From: Meinhardsimonia xiamenensis
GTDB lineage: Bacteria; Pseudomonadota; Alphaproteobacteria; Rhodobacterales; Rhodobacteraceae
Reading direction: 5' to 3'
Length of the DNA stretch: 64,000 bases
Assembly (NCBI RefSeq): GCF_900102905.1
Contig: NZ_FNFV01000003.1
Coordinates: 248,001 to 312,000, forward strand
In this document: piece after piece, positions 52,872 to 64,000 of the stretch
How the letters are laid out: the number at the start of each line of letters is the position of its first letter
Position numbering within the stretch: the stretch's first letter is position 1
Notes under the pieces: generated by a model
Seen by the model: only the letters and a program-made list of their open reading frames with translations
The model's database searches: none
Told to the model about the DNA's origin: nothing
Translations under genes and position numbers: made by a program

Positions 52872-54668
52872 TCACCCCTTCCAGCAGCTGACCAGAACGG
52901 TGACGTCCGCCGCGATTTCGGCAAGCTCCTCGGGCGCGAGGCTGTCGCTGTTCTCGGCGCGGGCAGGGGACTTGCCCGCCGCGCGCAGGAATTGAGCGAG
53001 AGCCGGCGCATCCACGGCAAAGGAGACGTCCCCGGGCAGCAACCGCGCGCCTTCCTGTCCGCGCGGTAGAAGCATGCCGGCCACGGCGCCTGCAAGGTCG
53101 AACACCGGTCCACCGGCGTCGCCCTCGGCGGCGGGAAGGGCGAGCCTGTCAAGCGCTTCTTCGCCACGGAGACCACGCATGTCGGCGAGCTTGCCGAAGG
53201 TAAGGGTTGGGGCGGACAGGATGCCCTCGAAGGAGTAGCCCGCCACCGCAACCTCCGACTGCAGGCGCGGCGGATCGAGGCGGAAACGGGCATGACCCCT
53301 TGGCGCGAGCGCCTCGCGTGGCTCGAGCAGCGCAACTCCGAGGGTGGGGTCGGTCGCGGTGACATCCACGACGTGGGTTTCCTCCAGCGTCACGCGACCG
53401 CATCCCTCGACGGCCTCGAGCACGGTGAGCACCGCGCCGCGGGGATCGACGAAGAAACCGCTTCTCCCCTTCTCCGGGCGGCGGATCTTCAGCCCGGCGA
53501 GAAGATCCACGCTTTGCTCCAGCGCCCCCTCGCCGAGCGTGTCGGGCAGGCTGGCACCCCGGATCGGGCGGAAGCTCTCGCGCATGCGCTCAAGCACGAA
53601 CTCGCGCCGGCGGTCTTCGCCGGCCGGCCAGATCAGCGTGAAGCCCTTCACCGCTCCATCAGCCACGCGCGCGTAGGTGTGGGAAGTGATCCGCTCATTG
53701 GCGCCCGTGAGCAGGAATTCCCTCCCCCGCCGGCTGCGCGCGCCTTCAAGCGGCACGATCTCGAGCGTCTGCATGATGTCGTAAAGGCCAAGCAGCGTGC
53801 CCTCATCGCCGGCCTGGCTGATCAGCAGGACACTGACGCCGGAGCCGTCCCGCTCGGGATAATGGGCGAAGGGCGGATCGTATCGGTCGAAGCGCACCAT
53901 CCCCATCGGAAGTTCGATCTCGATGCCGGCGGTCTCGTCACGGACCAGCTCGAGCCCGATCGCGGCGAGCTCGCCGCGGTATTCGTCGAGAAGTTCGGCG
54001 CGCTGACGTGTGGTGAGGATCCCGGTGGGCTCATGGCCCCTGGCGACCTGCCATGCGGCCATGGCCCGCCGCGTGGCCGGCCCGAATGAAGCATCGATCC
54101 GCCCCTCGTAGTGGCCGAACCACTGAAGGGCGCGCTGCAGCTCGGCGCGTTCATCGCGCCCGAGGCGCGCCTCCGAGCGGCGCGCTTCGGCTGGCGTCTC
54201 GTCCTGGGGTTCGGGCGTCTGCGCGGCCGCGAGGGGCGCGGCAGGAGCCTCGGCCGATACGTCCGTCGCGGTCGCGGTCGGGGCGGGATTCTCCGGCGCG
54301 GCGGCGAGCGCCGGCCGCTCGCGGGCGTCAGCGCCCACCGGGTAGAACTGCTGCCCGAACACGTCGGCGCGGACGATAAAGCTGTCGCGGGGAATGCGCC
54401 CCTCGGCGCGCAGCTGGCGCAGCGCGGCGCGGGCATCGGCCTCGAGAAACGGCCCCAGGGCGACCACATACCACCCCCCGCTGATGGAAAATCCGGCAAC
54501 TGCGCCGAGATCGGCGGCGCGGCGGCGGGCGATCTCCTCCGCCTCGCTCAGAATGCGGTGGGCGGAAAGCTGAATCCAGGAGTCGGGCGTTTCCTGAGCC
54601 ACGCCGGGGCGCGCGAGCGAAATGACGAAAAAAAGGCTGGTGGCAAGGGCAATGGTGATGTGTCGCAT
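52872..54668 (-). CDS. Peptidoglycan-binding protein with inactive trypsin-like domain
   Basis: Exported protein of 598 aa. A signal peptide (1-24, GVAQ) is followed by a SPOR-like fold (about 28-108), an Ala/Pro linker, a PG_binding_1 domain (about 172-230), a middle domain (235-370), and a C-terminal HtrA-like trypsin fold (about 385-565). The protease hallmarks are degenerate: GDAGGP has Ala518 for the catalytic Ser; the His position in the VLTVLEAV segment is Glu418 or Ala; the Asp position in DPTLGVALL is Gly444. It should therefore be non-catalytic, perhaps a wall-binding scaffold. It is divergent from glyQ. Annotation as active serine protease would be wrong on these residues. Confidence 0.85.
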   Translation of the reverse strand: MRHITIALATSLFFVISLARPGVAQETPDSWIQLSAHRILSEAEEIARRRAADLGAVAGFSISGGWYVVALGPFLEADARAALRQLRAEGRIPRDSFIVRADVFGQQFYPVGADARERPALAAAPENPAPTATATDVSAEAPAAPLAAAQTPEPQDETPAEARRSEARLGRDERAELQRALQWFGHYEGRIDASFGPATRRAMAAWQVARGHEPTGILTTRQRAELLDEYRGELAAIGLELVRDETAGIEIELPMGMVRFDRYDPPFAHYPERDGSGVSVLLISQAGDEGTLLGLYDIMQTLEIVPLEGARSRRGREFLLTGANERITSHTYARVADGAVKGFTLIWPAGEDRRREFVLERMRESFRPIRGASLPDTLGEGALEQSVDLLAGLKIRRPEKGRSGFFVDPRGAVLTVLEAVEGCGRVTLEETHVVDVTATDPTLGVALLEPREALAPRGHARFRLDPPRLQSEVAVAGYSFEGILSAPTLTFGKLADMRGLRGEEALDRLALPAAEGDAGGPVFDLAGAVAGMLLPRGQEGARLLPGDVSFAVDAPALAQFLRAAGKSPARAENSDSLAPEELAEIAADVTVLVSCWKG

Positions 54669-54801
54669 GCGGCGGTCCGGTCCTCAACTGCATCGGCGCG
54701 AAAGGATATTGCGCCATCGGCGCCAATCCTAGCAGAGCGGTTTGGCGATGCACCCCCAAAGAGTTGGACGCGGCGCGGTCCGCTCGCACCGCTTCGCGCG
54801 A

Positions 54802-54830
54802 TTGACCCCCGCCCGTGGCTTGCCTATGGA
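54802..54830 (+). promoter_or_regulatory. Sigma-70 promoter of glyQ
   Basis: TTGACC (54802-54807), 17 bases, TATGGA (54825-54830), with the glyQ ATG 27 bases later. The hexamers and spacing resemble those of the PBP1A promoter. Confidence 0.65.
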
Positions 54831-54856
54831 GAACGCGCTTTTCCCGGAGGGTCGAG

Positions 54857-55816
54857 ATGGCAGAGGTGGCGTCGAAGCCTGCGAGTTTTCAGGAAGTGAT
54901 CCTGCGCCTGCAGGATTACTGGGGTCGGCAGGGCTGCGCGATCCTGCAGCCGTATGACATGGAGGTCGGGGCAGGCACGTTCCACCCCGCGACCACCCTG
55001 CGCGCGCTCGGCCGCAAGCCTTGGGCGGCGGCCTATGTGCAGCCCTCGCGCCGGCCCACCGACGGCCGCTACGGCGAGAACCCCAACCGCTTGCAGCACT
55101 ACTACCAGTATCAGGTCATCATAAAACCCTCGCCGCCCGATCTGCAGGAGCTGTACCTGGGCTCGCTCGCGGCCATCGGCATCGATGCGCGGCTGCACGA
55201 CATCCGCTTCGTCGAGGACGACTGGGAAAGCCCGACCCTCGGCGCATGGGGGCTTGGCTGGGAGGTCTGGTGCGACGGGATGGAGGTGAGCCAGTTCACC
55301 TATTTCCAGCAGGTGGGCGGCCATGACTGCCATCCGGTCTCGGGCGAGCTCACCTACGGGCTCGAGCGGCTGGCGATGTATGTGCTCGGCATCGATCATG
55401 TGATGGCGATGCCCTTCAACGACCCCGAGGCGCCGATCGCGCTGACCTACGGCGATGTGTTCCGCCAGGCCGAGGAGGAATATTCGCGCTACAACTTCGA
55501 TGTGGCCGACACCGAAATGCTCCTGCGCCACTTCGAGGACGCCGAGGCCGAGTGCCGGCGCATCCTTGCCGAGCCCGAGATCGACCCGCGCACGGGCAAG
55601 CGCATCGTCATGGCGCACCCGGCCTATGACCAGTGCATCAAGGCCAGCCACATCTTCAACCTGCTCGATGCCCGCGGGGTGATCTCGGTGACCGAGCGTC
55701 AGGCCTATATCGGGCGGGTGCGGGCGCTGGCGAAGGCCTGTGCCGATGCCTTCGTGACCACCGAGGCGGCGGGCGCGGCGGCGGGGGGCGCGCCTTCTGC
55801 GCCCGAAGCCGCGTGA
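54857..55816 (+). CDS. glyQ: Glycyl-tRNA synthetase alpha subunit
   Basis: Catalytic subunit of the bacterial heterotetrameric GlyRS, 319 aa. It carries the characteristic [25 protein letters not shown]-terminus in which QGC and [11 protein letters not shown] are hallmarks, then [19 protein letters not shown] (motif 2 area) and [16 protein letters not shown] 54857 follows GGAGG. An Ala/Gly-rich tail after ~300 is an extension relative to E. coli GlyQ. glyS lies 500 bases downstream, with one small gene between. Confidence 0.97.
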   Translation: MAEVASKPASFQEVILRLQDYWGRQGCAILQPYDMEVGAGTFHPATTLRALGRKPWAAAYVQPSRRPTDGRYGENPNRLQHYYQYQVIIKPSPPDLQELYLGSLAAIGIDARLHDIRFVEDDWESPTLGAWGLGWEVWCDGMEVSQFTYFQQVGGHDCHPVSGELTYGLERLAMYVLGIDHVMAMPFNDPEAPIALTYGDVFRQAEEEYSRYNFDVADTEMLLRHFEDAEAECRRILAEPEIDPRTGKRIVMAHPAYDQCIKASHIFNLLDARGVISVTERQAYIGRVRALAKACADAFVTTEAAGAAAGGAPSAPEAA

Positions 55817-55835
55817 ACGGCCGGAGAGCGCGCCC

Positions 55836-56306
55836 GTGAATGGCAGGATCCTTGCCATGCTTCTCGTGGGTCCGGCGCTGGTCGCCGGCGCGCTCATGTA
55901 CTGGCTGCAGCTCTATGCCTTCTACGAGGAGCTCGACCCGGCCAGTGTCGAGCTCACGCTGATCTCCCGCGAAACAGGCGTGCCAGAGCCCTTCCCGGGC
56001 ACCGTCATTGCCGCGATCGACGCCGATTCGTCGCCGATCCGCTTTCGCGCTTGTGCCCGGGCCGACATTGCGCCGGAGGCGCTTTCCGCGGCATTCGAAC
56101 CATATCCGAAGCCCGAGCCACTCAACGCGCCGGGCTGGTTCGACTGTTTCGATGCGCGTGAGATCGGTGAGGCGCTCAAGGCAGGCCGCGCGCGCGCCTT
56201 TCTCTCTGCGCCCGAGATTCACGACGGGGTGGACCGGGTGATCGCGGTGATGGAGGACGGCCGCGCCTTTGCCTGGCAGCAGCTGAACGAGAAATACAAG
56301 GATTAG
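55836..56306 (+). CDS. Small membrane-anchored protein between glyQ and glyS (DUF6446-like)
   Basis: Protein of 156 aa with one N-terminal transmembrane helix (about 5-24, LAMLLVGPALVAGALMYW) and a soluble domain ending in VIAVMEDGRAFAWQQLNEKY. I recall similar proteins of unknown function, DUF6446, in this position in Rhodobacterales. The start is GTG at 55836 with GGAGAG upstream; no ATG suits. It begins 20 bases after glyQ and ends 11 bases before glyS, so it is in the same operon, though nothing in it suggests tRNA work. Two cysteines (FRACARAD, WFDCFDAR) could pair if the domain is periplasmic. Confidence 0.75.
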   Translation: MNGRILAMLLVGPALVAGALMYWLQLYAFYEELDPASVELTLISRETGVPEPFPGTVIAAIDADSSPIRFRACARADIAPEALSAAFEPYPKPEPLNAPGWFDCFDAREIGEALKAGRARAFLSAPEIHDGVDRVIAVMEDGRAFAWQQLNEKYKD

Positions 56307-56316
56307 GGACGCGCCC

Positions 56317-58380
56317 ATGCCCGACCTTCTGATCGAGCTTTTCTCCGAGGAAATTCCCGCCCGCATGCAGGCCCGCGCGGCCGGCGACCTCGAGCGGCTC
56401 ATGGTTTCCGGGCTGCGGGAGGCCGGGCTCGTGTGCCGTGGTGCGCGCGCCTTTGCCACGCCCCGCCGGCTCGCGCTCGCCGTCGAAGGGCTGCCCAAGG
56501 AAAGCCCCGCCCGCCGCGAGGAGCGCAAGGGCCCGCGCGTGGACGCGCCCGAGCAGGCGCTGGAGGGGTTCCTGCGTTCCACCGGGCTCACCCGTGACCA
56601 GCTAGAGGCGCGGGAGGACAAGAAGGGCAACAAGGTCTGGTTCGCGGTGATCGAGCGGCCCGGCCGTCCTGCCGCAGAGATCGTGGCCGAGGTGCTGGGC
56701 GAGGTCATCCGCAGCTTCCCGTGGCCGAAATCGATGCGCTGGGGTTCGGGCAGTCTGCGCTGGGTGAGGCCTTTGCACGCGATCCTTGCCATCCTGCACG
56801 ACGAGGCCGGTGCGCAGGTGGTCCCCTTCGAGATCGAGGGCATCCGCGCGGGCGACAGCACCCGCGGTCACCGCTTCATGGCACCGGAGCCTTTTTCCGT
56901 CACGTCCTTCGATGACTACGTGGCGAAGCTCAAGCGCGCGAAGGTCATTCTCGACCCCGTGGAGCGCGCCGACATCATCCTGCAGGAAGCCGAGAGCGCG
57001 GCCTTTGCGCAAGGGCTTGAGCTCGTGCATGACAAGGGGCTTCTGGCCGAAGTCGCCGGGCTTGTGGAATGGCCCGTGGTGCTGATGGGCGCGATCGGCG
57101 AAGAATTCCTCGGCCTTCCCCCGGAAGTGCTGCAAACCTCAATGCGCGAGCATCAGAAATTTTTCTCGGTGCGGAACCCGAAGACCGGCCGCATCGAGCG
57201 CTTCGTGACCGTGGCCAACATCGAGGCCGCCGACGGGGGCGCCACGATCCTTGCCGGAAACGCCAAGGTGCTCGCCGCCCGGCTGTCTGATGCGCGCTTC
57301 TTCTGGGAAAACGACCTGAGGCGTGTGCGCGAGGAGGGCATGGTCGGCATGGCCGAGGGGCTGAAGGCGGTGACCTTCCACGCCAGGCTCGGCAGCCAGT
57401 GGGACCGGGTCCAGCGCATCCGCCGGCTGGCGCGCGAGATCGCGCCAGTGGTCGGCGCCAAGCCCGACCTCGCCGATGAGGCTGCGGAAATCTGCAAGGC
57501 CGATCTGGTGTCGGAAATGGTCTATGAATTCCCCGAATTGCAGGGAATCATGGGCCGCTATTACGCGAAAAGTGCAGGCCATGATGACGGCGTGCCGGAG
57601 GCCTGCGAGGAGCACTACAAGCCCTTGGGCGCCTCGGACGATGTGCCGAGCGCGCCGGTGTCGATTGCCGTGGCGCTTGCCGACAAGATCGACACGCTCA
57701 CCGGCTTCTGGGCGATCGGCGAGAAGCCCACGGGCTCGAAAGACCCCTTCGCGCTGCGCCGCGCCGCGCTGGGCGTCATTCGCATCGTGCTGGAGAACGG
57801 GCTGAGGCTTCGGCTTCAGGAGCTGTTTGCGCATGGCTATCCCGGCGCCGATGCCGGCGACCTCCTCGCCTTCTTCCACGACCGGCTCAAGGTGCATCTG
57901 CGCGAGCAGGGCATCCGCCACGACATTATCGACGCCTGCCTTGCCATGCCGGGCAACGACGACCTGACCCTTGTCGTGAAGCGGGCGCAGGCGCTTGCCG
58001 ACATGCTGGCCACCGAGGACGGCGAGAACCTGCTGCAGGGCTTCCGGCGGGCCAACAACATCCTCACCCAGGCCGAGGAGCGCGACGGGGTCGAATACAG
58101 CTTCGGTGCCGATCCGAAGTTCGCCGAGCATCCCGCTGAAAAGGCGCTGTTCTCGGCGCTCGATGAAGCGGAGGAGAAGATCGCCCCCGCCATGGAGCGG
58201 GAGGATTTCGAGGCAGCGATGCAGGCCATGGCGGCGCTGCGCGGGCCGATCGATGCCTTCTTCGAGGCGGTGCAAGTCAACACCGACAACGAGATCGTCC
58301 GCCGCAACAGGCTCAACCTGCTCTCGCGCATCCGCACGCTCTGCCTCTCGGTGGCCGACCTGCGCCGCATCGAGGGCTGA
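56317..58380 (+). CDS. glyS: Glycyl-tRNA synthetase beta subunit
   Basis: tRNA-binding and editing-related subunit of GlyRS, 687 aa, full length. The N-terminus PDLLIELFSEEIPARMQ is the family signature, followed by FATPRRLALAVEGLP, a B3/B4-like core, the HD-type region (TFHARLGSQWDRVQRIRRLA, LVSEMVYEFPELQGIMG) and a C-terminal anticodon-binding DALR-like domain with NNILTQAEE. It acts with GlyQ as an alpha2beta2 enzyme. It is 11 bases downstream of the small membrane protein gene. Confidence 0.97.
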   Translation: MPDLLIELFSEEIPARMQARAAGDLERLMVSGLREAGLVCRGARAFATPRRLALAVEGLPKESPARREERKGPRVDAPEQALEGFLRSTGLTRDQLEAREDKKGNKVWFAVIERPGRPAAEIVAEVLGEVIRSFPWPKSMRWGSGSLRWVRPLHAILAILHDEAGAQVVPFEIEGIRAGDSTRGHRFMAPEPFSVTSFDDYVAKLKRAKVILDPVERADIILQEAESAAFAQGLELVHDKGLLAEVAGLVEWPVVLMGAIGEEFLGLPPEVLQTSMREHQKFFSVRNPKTGRIERFVTVANIEAADGGATILAGNAKVLAARLSDARFFWENDLRRVREEGMVGMAEGLKAVTFHARLGSQWDRVQRIRRLAREIAPVVGAKPDLADEAAEICKADLVSEMVYEFPELQGIMGRYYAKSAGHDDGVPEACEEHYKPLGASDDVPSAPVSIAVALADKIDTLTGFWAIGEKPTGSKDPFALRRAALGVIRIVLENGLRLRLQELFAHGYPGADAGDLLAFFHDRLKVHLREQGIRHDIIDACLAMPGNDDLTLVVKRAQALADMLATEDGENLLQGFRRANNILTQAEERDGVEYSFGADPKFAEHPAEKALFSALDEAEEKIAPAMEREDFEAAMQAMAALRGPIDAFFEAVQVNTDNEIVRRNRLNLLSRIRTLCLSVADLRRIEG

Positions 58381-58452
58381 AACGGGAACCTCGGCGCGTT
58401 CCGGTCAGGTGAATTGACCGCAGCCCTTGCGCAAAGGCTGTCCGGCGTTATC

Positions 58453-61080
<2,628 letters not shown>

Positions 61081-61263
61081 AGACCGGACGGGAGCGACGC
61101 TTGGTGGCGCACGGCGCACCGCCCGGTGCGTGAGCAGGCGGAACCGGCGGAATCCGGCGGCGTGCCTGCCGCGATTCGATCACAAGCTGGACTCATGGGA
61201 CGGTTTGGGGTTAACACCCCCCGGTCAGGGCTGCTGCCAAAGAAGAAAACCCTGGAGGGGCAA

Positions 61264-61968
61264 ATGCTGACCCGAAAGCTGCTTTGGGCCGCGCTCGTGG
61301 CGCTGGCGGGCGCCGGCGTTGCCGCCGTCGCTCCCGCCTTGGCGGACGTGTCGATGAGCCAGTCGAACGCGCCGCGTCTTCTTGTCGGCGAGCACATGAC
61401 CAGTCTCATGGAGATCGAGCGCAAGGGACTGGGTCGCCTCGGCGAGGGCCGGATGGAGCGCCTTGCCGGCACGCCGAAGCCGCGCGCCGGCCGGGTTGAG
61501 GTTGGCCAGATCCGTTATGACGTGGAGTGGCTCGACGCGCTTCCCGCACCGAAACGCGGTGGCGACGAGCTGTCCTGTCTGGCCGAAGCGCTTTACTTCG
61601 AGGCGCGCGGCGAGACGGTGAAAGGTCAGTTTGCGGTGGCGGAGGTCATTCTCAACCGCGTTGACAGCGACCATTTCCCCGACAGCGTCTGTGGTGTTGT
61701 GCATCAGGGCACGGGCAAACGCTATCAGTGCCAGTTCACCTACACCTGCGACGGACGGCCGGAGACCATCAGCGAGGCCGAGGCCTATGAGCGGATGCGC
61801 AAGATCGCGGCAGTCATGCTCGCGGGGGCGCCCCGGGTTCTGACCAAGGGTGCGACCCATTACCACACGCTGGCGGTCTCGCCACGCTGGGCGCGGCGCT
61901 TCGACCACACCGCCACCATCGGCGAGCATCGTTTCTACCGGATGTCCGAACGGGTCGCGCAACGCTGA
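61264..61968 (+). CDS. SleB/CwlJ-type cell wall hydrolase
   Basis: Exported peptidoglycan hydrolase of 234 aa. A signal peptide (1-27, PALA) leads to a linker and a Hydrolase_2 (SleB) domain (about 102-232). Its catalytic Glu is in [13 protein letters not shown], followed by [23 protein letters not shown] and a CQFTYTCDG cysteine pair; the domain is the lytic transglycosylase-like fold first known from spore germination but common in alphaproteobacteria. ATG 61264 has GGAGGGG directly upstream; a start at 61126 would bury the signal peptide. The GGGG-TTAACA-CCCC stretch 50 bases upstream is a small hairpin. Confidence 0.9.
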   Translation: MLTRKLLWAALVALAGAGVAAVAPALADVSMSQSNAPRLLVGEHMTSLMEIERKGLGRLGEGRMERLAGTPKPRAGRVEVGQIRYDVEWLDALPAPKRGGDELSCLAEALYFEARGETVKGQFAVAEVILNRVDSDHFPDSVCGVVHQGTGKRYQCQFTYTCDGRPETISEAEAYERMRKIAAVMLAGAPRVLTKGATHYHTLAVSPRWARRFDHTATIGEHRFYRMSERVAQR

Positions 61969-62071
61969 GCCCGGTCGCAACGGCGGGAATGGGCGTCGCG
62001 CGGGGGCATGGCGCGCGGGCGAGCGCTGCGGTATCAGCGGCGCAGGAACCGCCCGTTGCAGCGAGGCGCCG

Positions 62072-62995
62072 ATGACTGACGAGATCACGCAAGCCTTCGA
62101 CCATCCCGAGGCGCGTTCCGCCGCCACGGCGCCGGAGCCGCGGGACCGCCTCAGCTTGCGTGATCACATCCGTGAGGTGGAGATCGGCGCCTTCGAGACG
62201 GAGCGTGGCCGTCGCCAGCGGCTGCGCTTCAACGTCGTTGTGGAGGTCGCCCCGCCCGACGCGCCGATCGGCGACGATGTTGACCGCATCCTCTCCTACG
62301 ACAATCTGACCGATGCGATTTCGGCGGAACTCGGCGCCGAGAGGCTGAACCTGCTGGAGACCCTGGCCGAACGGATCGCCGCGCGCATACTGCTCAAGCC
62401 GCGCGCCTTGAGGGTTTTCGTTCGTATCGAGAAACTCGACCGAGGGCCCGGCGCGCTGGGCGTTGAAATCGTGCGCGCGCGCCAGCCCGAGGCGCCCGCG
62501 CCGCTGGAGGTTCCGAGCGAGCCGCCCCGGCCCGCCCCGCAGCTGGTGCTGCTTTCGGCCGCGGCCGCCGAGGATGCGCGGCTGTCCTCCTGGCTTGACG
62601 CGGTTGCCGGAAAGGGCGCGGCCGTTCTCGTGGTCGCGCCGGCGGCATTGCCCTTGCCCGAAACGCGCGATCCGGAGGCCGCGCGGCAGGTGGCGCTTCT
62701 CGCGCTCGATCAGGCGGCATGGGCGCTCGCGGGGCGCGATCCGCGCCTCATCGCCGTGGCCGCACGAACCGAACTTGACTGGGCCATCGGCGAAGGGAGG
62801 CTTGCGGTCTGGGCACCGGCAAAGATGGTGCGCGACGCTGCGCAGCGGGTGGAGGATGTCTCCGCGCCAGCGCTGGCCGTGTGGCTGGCCGGCCGGCTTG
62901 GCGTCGGCGAGCTCGTGCTGATCGGCGCACCGCCTCCGCCGGGCTGGTCGGGCGCCTCGACGCGGCTTGACGTCTCCGCGAGGGCGGGCGACTGA
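62072..62995 (+). CDS. folB: Dihydroneopterin aldolase fused to a kinase-like C-terminal domain
   Basis: Folate pathway enzyme FolB with an unusual extension, 307 aa against ~120. Residues ~27-145 form the tunnel-fold aldolase: LSLRDHIREVEIGAFETERG, ILSYDNLTDAI, NLLETLAERIAARIL, and the active-site region VRIEKLDRGPGALGVEI. Residues ~165-300 are a separate domain. Its order of elements (LVLLS, VLVVAP, ARQVALLALDQ, LAVWAPAKM, SAPALAVWLAGRLGVGELVLIG) resembles small amino-acid-kinase-fold proteins such as MfnE, but the glycine-rich phosphate loops are absent. FolP begins 37 bases downstream. ATG 62072 is chosen; the open frame to 61850 is out of context. Confidence 0.85.
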   Translation: MTDEITQAFDHPEARSAATAPEPRDRLSLRDHIREVEIGAFETERGRRQRLRFNVVVEVAPPDAPIGDDVDRILSYDNLTDAISAELGAERLNLLETLAERIAARILLKPRALRVFVRIEKLDRGPGALGVEIVRARQPEAPAPLEVPSEPPRPAPQLVLLSAAAAEDARLSSWLDAVAGKGAAVLVVAPAALPLPETRDPEAARQVALLALDQAAWALAGRDPRLIAVAARTELDWAIGEGRLAVWAPAKMVRDAAQRVEDVSAPALAVWLAGRLGVGELVLIGAPPPPGWSGASTRLDVSARAGD

Positions 62996-63031
62996 GCCTG
63001 CCTGCCGCCATCACGTCAGGAAAGCAAAACG

Positions 63032-64000
63032 ATGCGTGTCTATTATCGCCCGATCCCCATGACCGACCCGGCGCGCCCCGCCGGCGCGCTCGCCCTTGCC
63101 GGAGGCTGGTGCTGGTTCGATCGCGTGGAGCGCATTGCGCGTGGCGCCGAGCCCGAGGTCGTGCCGCTCGAGGCAGCTCCACCCGAGGTGCTCGAACGGC
63201 TCACCGCGCCGCGGCCGAGCCTTGCCGGGCTTGATCTTTCCCGACCGCGGGTGATGGCCATTCTCAACGTCACCCCCGACAGCTTCTCGGATGGCGGGCG
63301 TTTTGCCGCGCGCGAGGCGGCGGTCGCTCAGGGGCTGCGCCTTGCCGAGGGCGGCGCCGACATCATCGATGTTGGAGGGGAGTCGACCCGCCCCGGCGCA
63401 GACACCGTGCCGGCGGCGGAGGAGATTGCCCGCGTCGTGCCGGTGATCTCCGAACTGGCCCCGCGCATCGCCGCTCCCATCTCCATCGACACGCGCAAGG
63501 CGGCGGTCGCCGAGGCGGCTTTTGCCGCCGGTGCCGGGATTCTGAACGACGTGGCAGCGCTCGGCTTTGATCCGGCGCTTGGTCCGCTTGCGGCGCGGGC
63601 GGGCGTGCCTGTCTGCCTGATGCATGCGCAGGGCGACCCGAAGACCATGCAGGCCGACCCGCGTTATGACGACGTGCTCCTCGACGTCTACGACTTTCTC
63701 GAGGCGCGCATTGCGGCGGCCGAGGCGCTGGGCATCCCGCGCGCGCGCATCATGGTCGACCCCGGTATCGGCTTTGGCAAGACCGTCGAGCACAACCTCG
63801 CGCTCCTGCGCCGCATCTCGCTCTTCCATGCGCTGGGCTGCCCGGTCTTGCTCGGCGCCTCGCGCAAGCGTTTCATCGGCGTGATCGGGCGGGCGCCCGA
63901 GACCGGCGAAAGATTGCCGGGATCGCTCGCCGTGGCGCTTTCGGCGGTGCGGCAGGGTGTGCAGATCGTGCGGGTTCATGATAGTCTCGAGACCATTCAG
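63032..64000 (+). CDS. folP: Dihydropteroate synthase, 3' end outside the window
   Basis: Condenses 7,8-dihydropterin pyrophosphate with p-aminobenzoate, the sulfonamide target. 323 codons are present and the frame is open at the window end; only the last ~15-20 residues should be missing. An N-terminal extension of ~70 residues precedes the TIM barrel. Signatures are MAILNVTPDSFSDGG (75-89, with Asn79 binding metal), IIDVGGESTRPGAD, ISIDTRKAAVAEAA, and LGASRKRFIG near 283. The ATG at 63032 has AGGAAAG upstream. It follows folB by 36 bases, so the two are almost certainly one operon; glmM often comes next in this group but is outside the window. Confidence 0.96.
   Translation, partial: MRVYYRPIPMTDPARPAGALALAGGWCWFDRVERIARGAEPEVVPLEAAPPEVLERLTAPRPSLAGLDLSRPRVMAILNVTPDSFSDGGRFAAREAAVAQGLRLAEGGADIIDVGGESTRPGADTVPAAEEIARVVPVISELAPRIAAPISIDTRKAAVAEAAFAAGAGILNDVAALGFDPALGPLAARAGVPVCLMHAQGDPKTMQADPRYDDVLLDVYDFLEARIAAAEALGIPRARIMVDPGIGFGKTVEHNLALLRRISLFHALGCPVLLGASRKRFIGVIGRAPETGERLPGSLAVALSAVRQGVQIVRVHDSLETIQ

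Noticed and set aside
63011..63979. Open frame of 322 codons on the minus strand at the window end
   Set aside because: It lies opposite folP, whose motifs are unmistakable although the gene has no stop inside the window.

Overview
This 64 kb window is G+C-rich, densely coded chromosome from an alphaproteobacterium, almost certainly a member of the Rhodobacterales (Rhodobacter/Roseobacter group). The evidence is a HemA-type (Shemin pathway) 5-aminolevulinate synthase very close to the Rhodobacter enzyme, CobS/CobT aerobic cobaltochelatase subunits, system I cytochrome c maturation genes, a divergent bolA/J-domain pair, a SAM-II riboswitch and a lysis cassette of the kind linked to gene transfer agents. 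There are no rRNA genes, insertion sequences, integrases or CRISPR arrays. No stretch over 300 bases lacks a gene; the longest gap is the 289 bases between lon and the HU gene, which holds a terminator and a promoter.

Layout. 1-8 kb: the end of an ADP-forming acyl-CoA synthetase overlapping a CaiD-like carnitinyl-CoA dehydratase, a DUF4177 protein, bolA, a J-domain protein, a pilin-like protein with a repetitive Lys/Gly tail, a DUF427 protein, aminopeptidase P and an FMN reductase. 8-14 kb: cobT and cobS with a threonine dehydratase gene between them, a ClC chloride channel and an FAD-linked oxidase. 15-21 kb: comEC, gltX, gltA and paaG. 21-27 kb: argC-ccmE, a muramidase/holin cassette, then ccmF-ccmH. 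27-30 kb: a four-gene branched-chain amino acid type ABC transporter without a binding protein. 30-34.5 kb: lon with a heat-shock-type promoter, an HU-like protein, tRNA-Val(CAC), a GNAT acetyltransferase and tRNA-Asp(GTC).

34.5-48 kb: M20 dipeptidase, hemA with an FNR-like box, rodZ-ispG, a DsbA-like thioredoxin with an M48 metalloprotease, an aminotransferase, a cell-wall amidase, PBP1A and prfB. 48-64 kb: a SAM-II riboswitch with terminator ahead of metZ, folE2, trkH, a protease-like protein with all three catalytic residues lost, glyQ-(small membrane protein)-glyS, a pyruvate phosphate dikinase homologue with a degraded ATP-binding domain, a SleB-type cell-wall hydrolase, folB fused to a kinase-like domain, and folP, which runs off the window end.

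Most of this is core metabolism. The less ordinary items are a perfect 34-bp tandem duplication across the ccmF start, a dispersed GGGTATTT...TGATGG motif in five gene gaps, the FolB fusion, the pseudo-protease, the pilin-like protein with charge-segregated tails and the lysis cassette inside the cytochrome c maturation genes. I saw no clearly new multi-gene defence or secretion system. No searches were run; family names come from reading motifs and remembered homologues.
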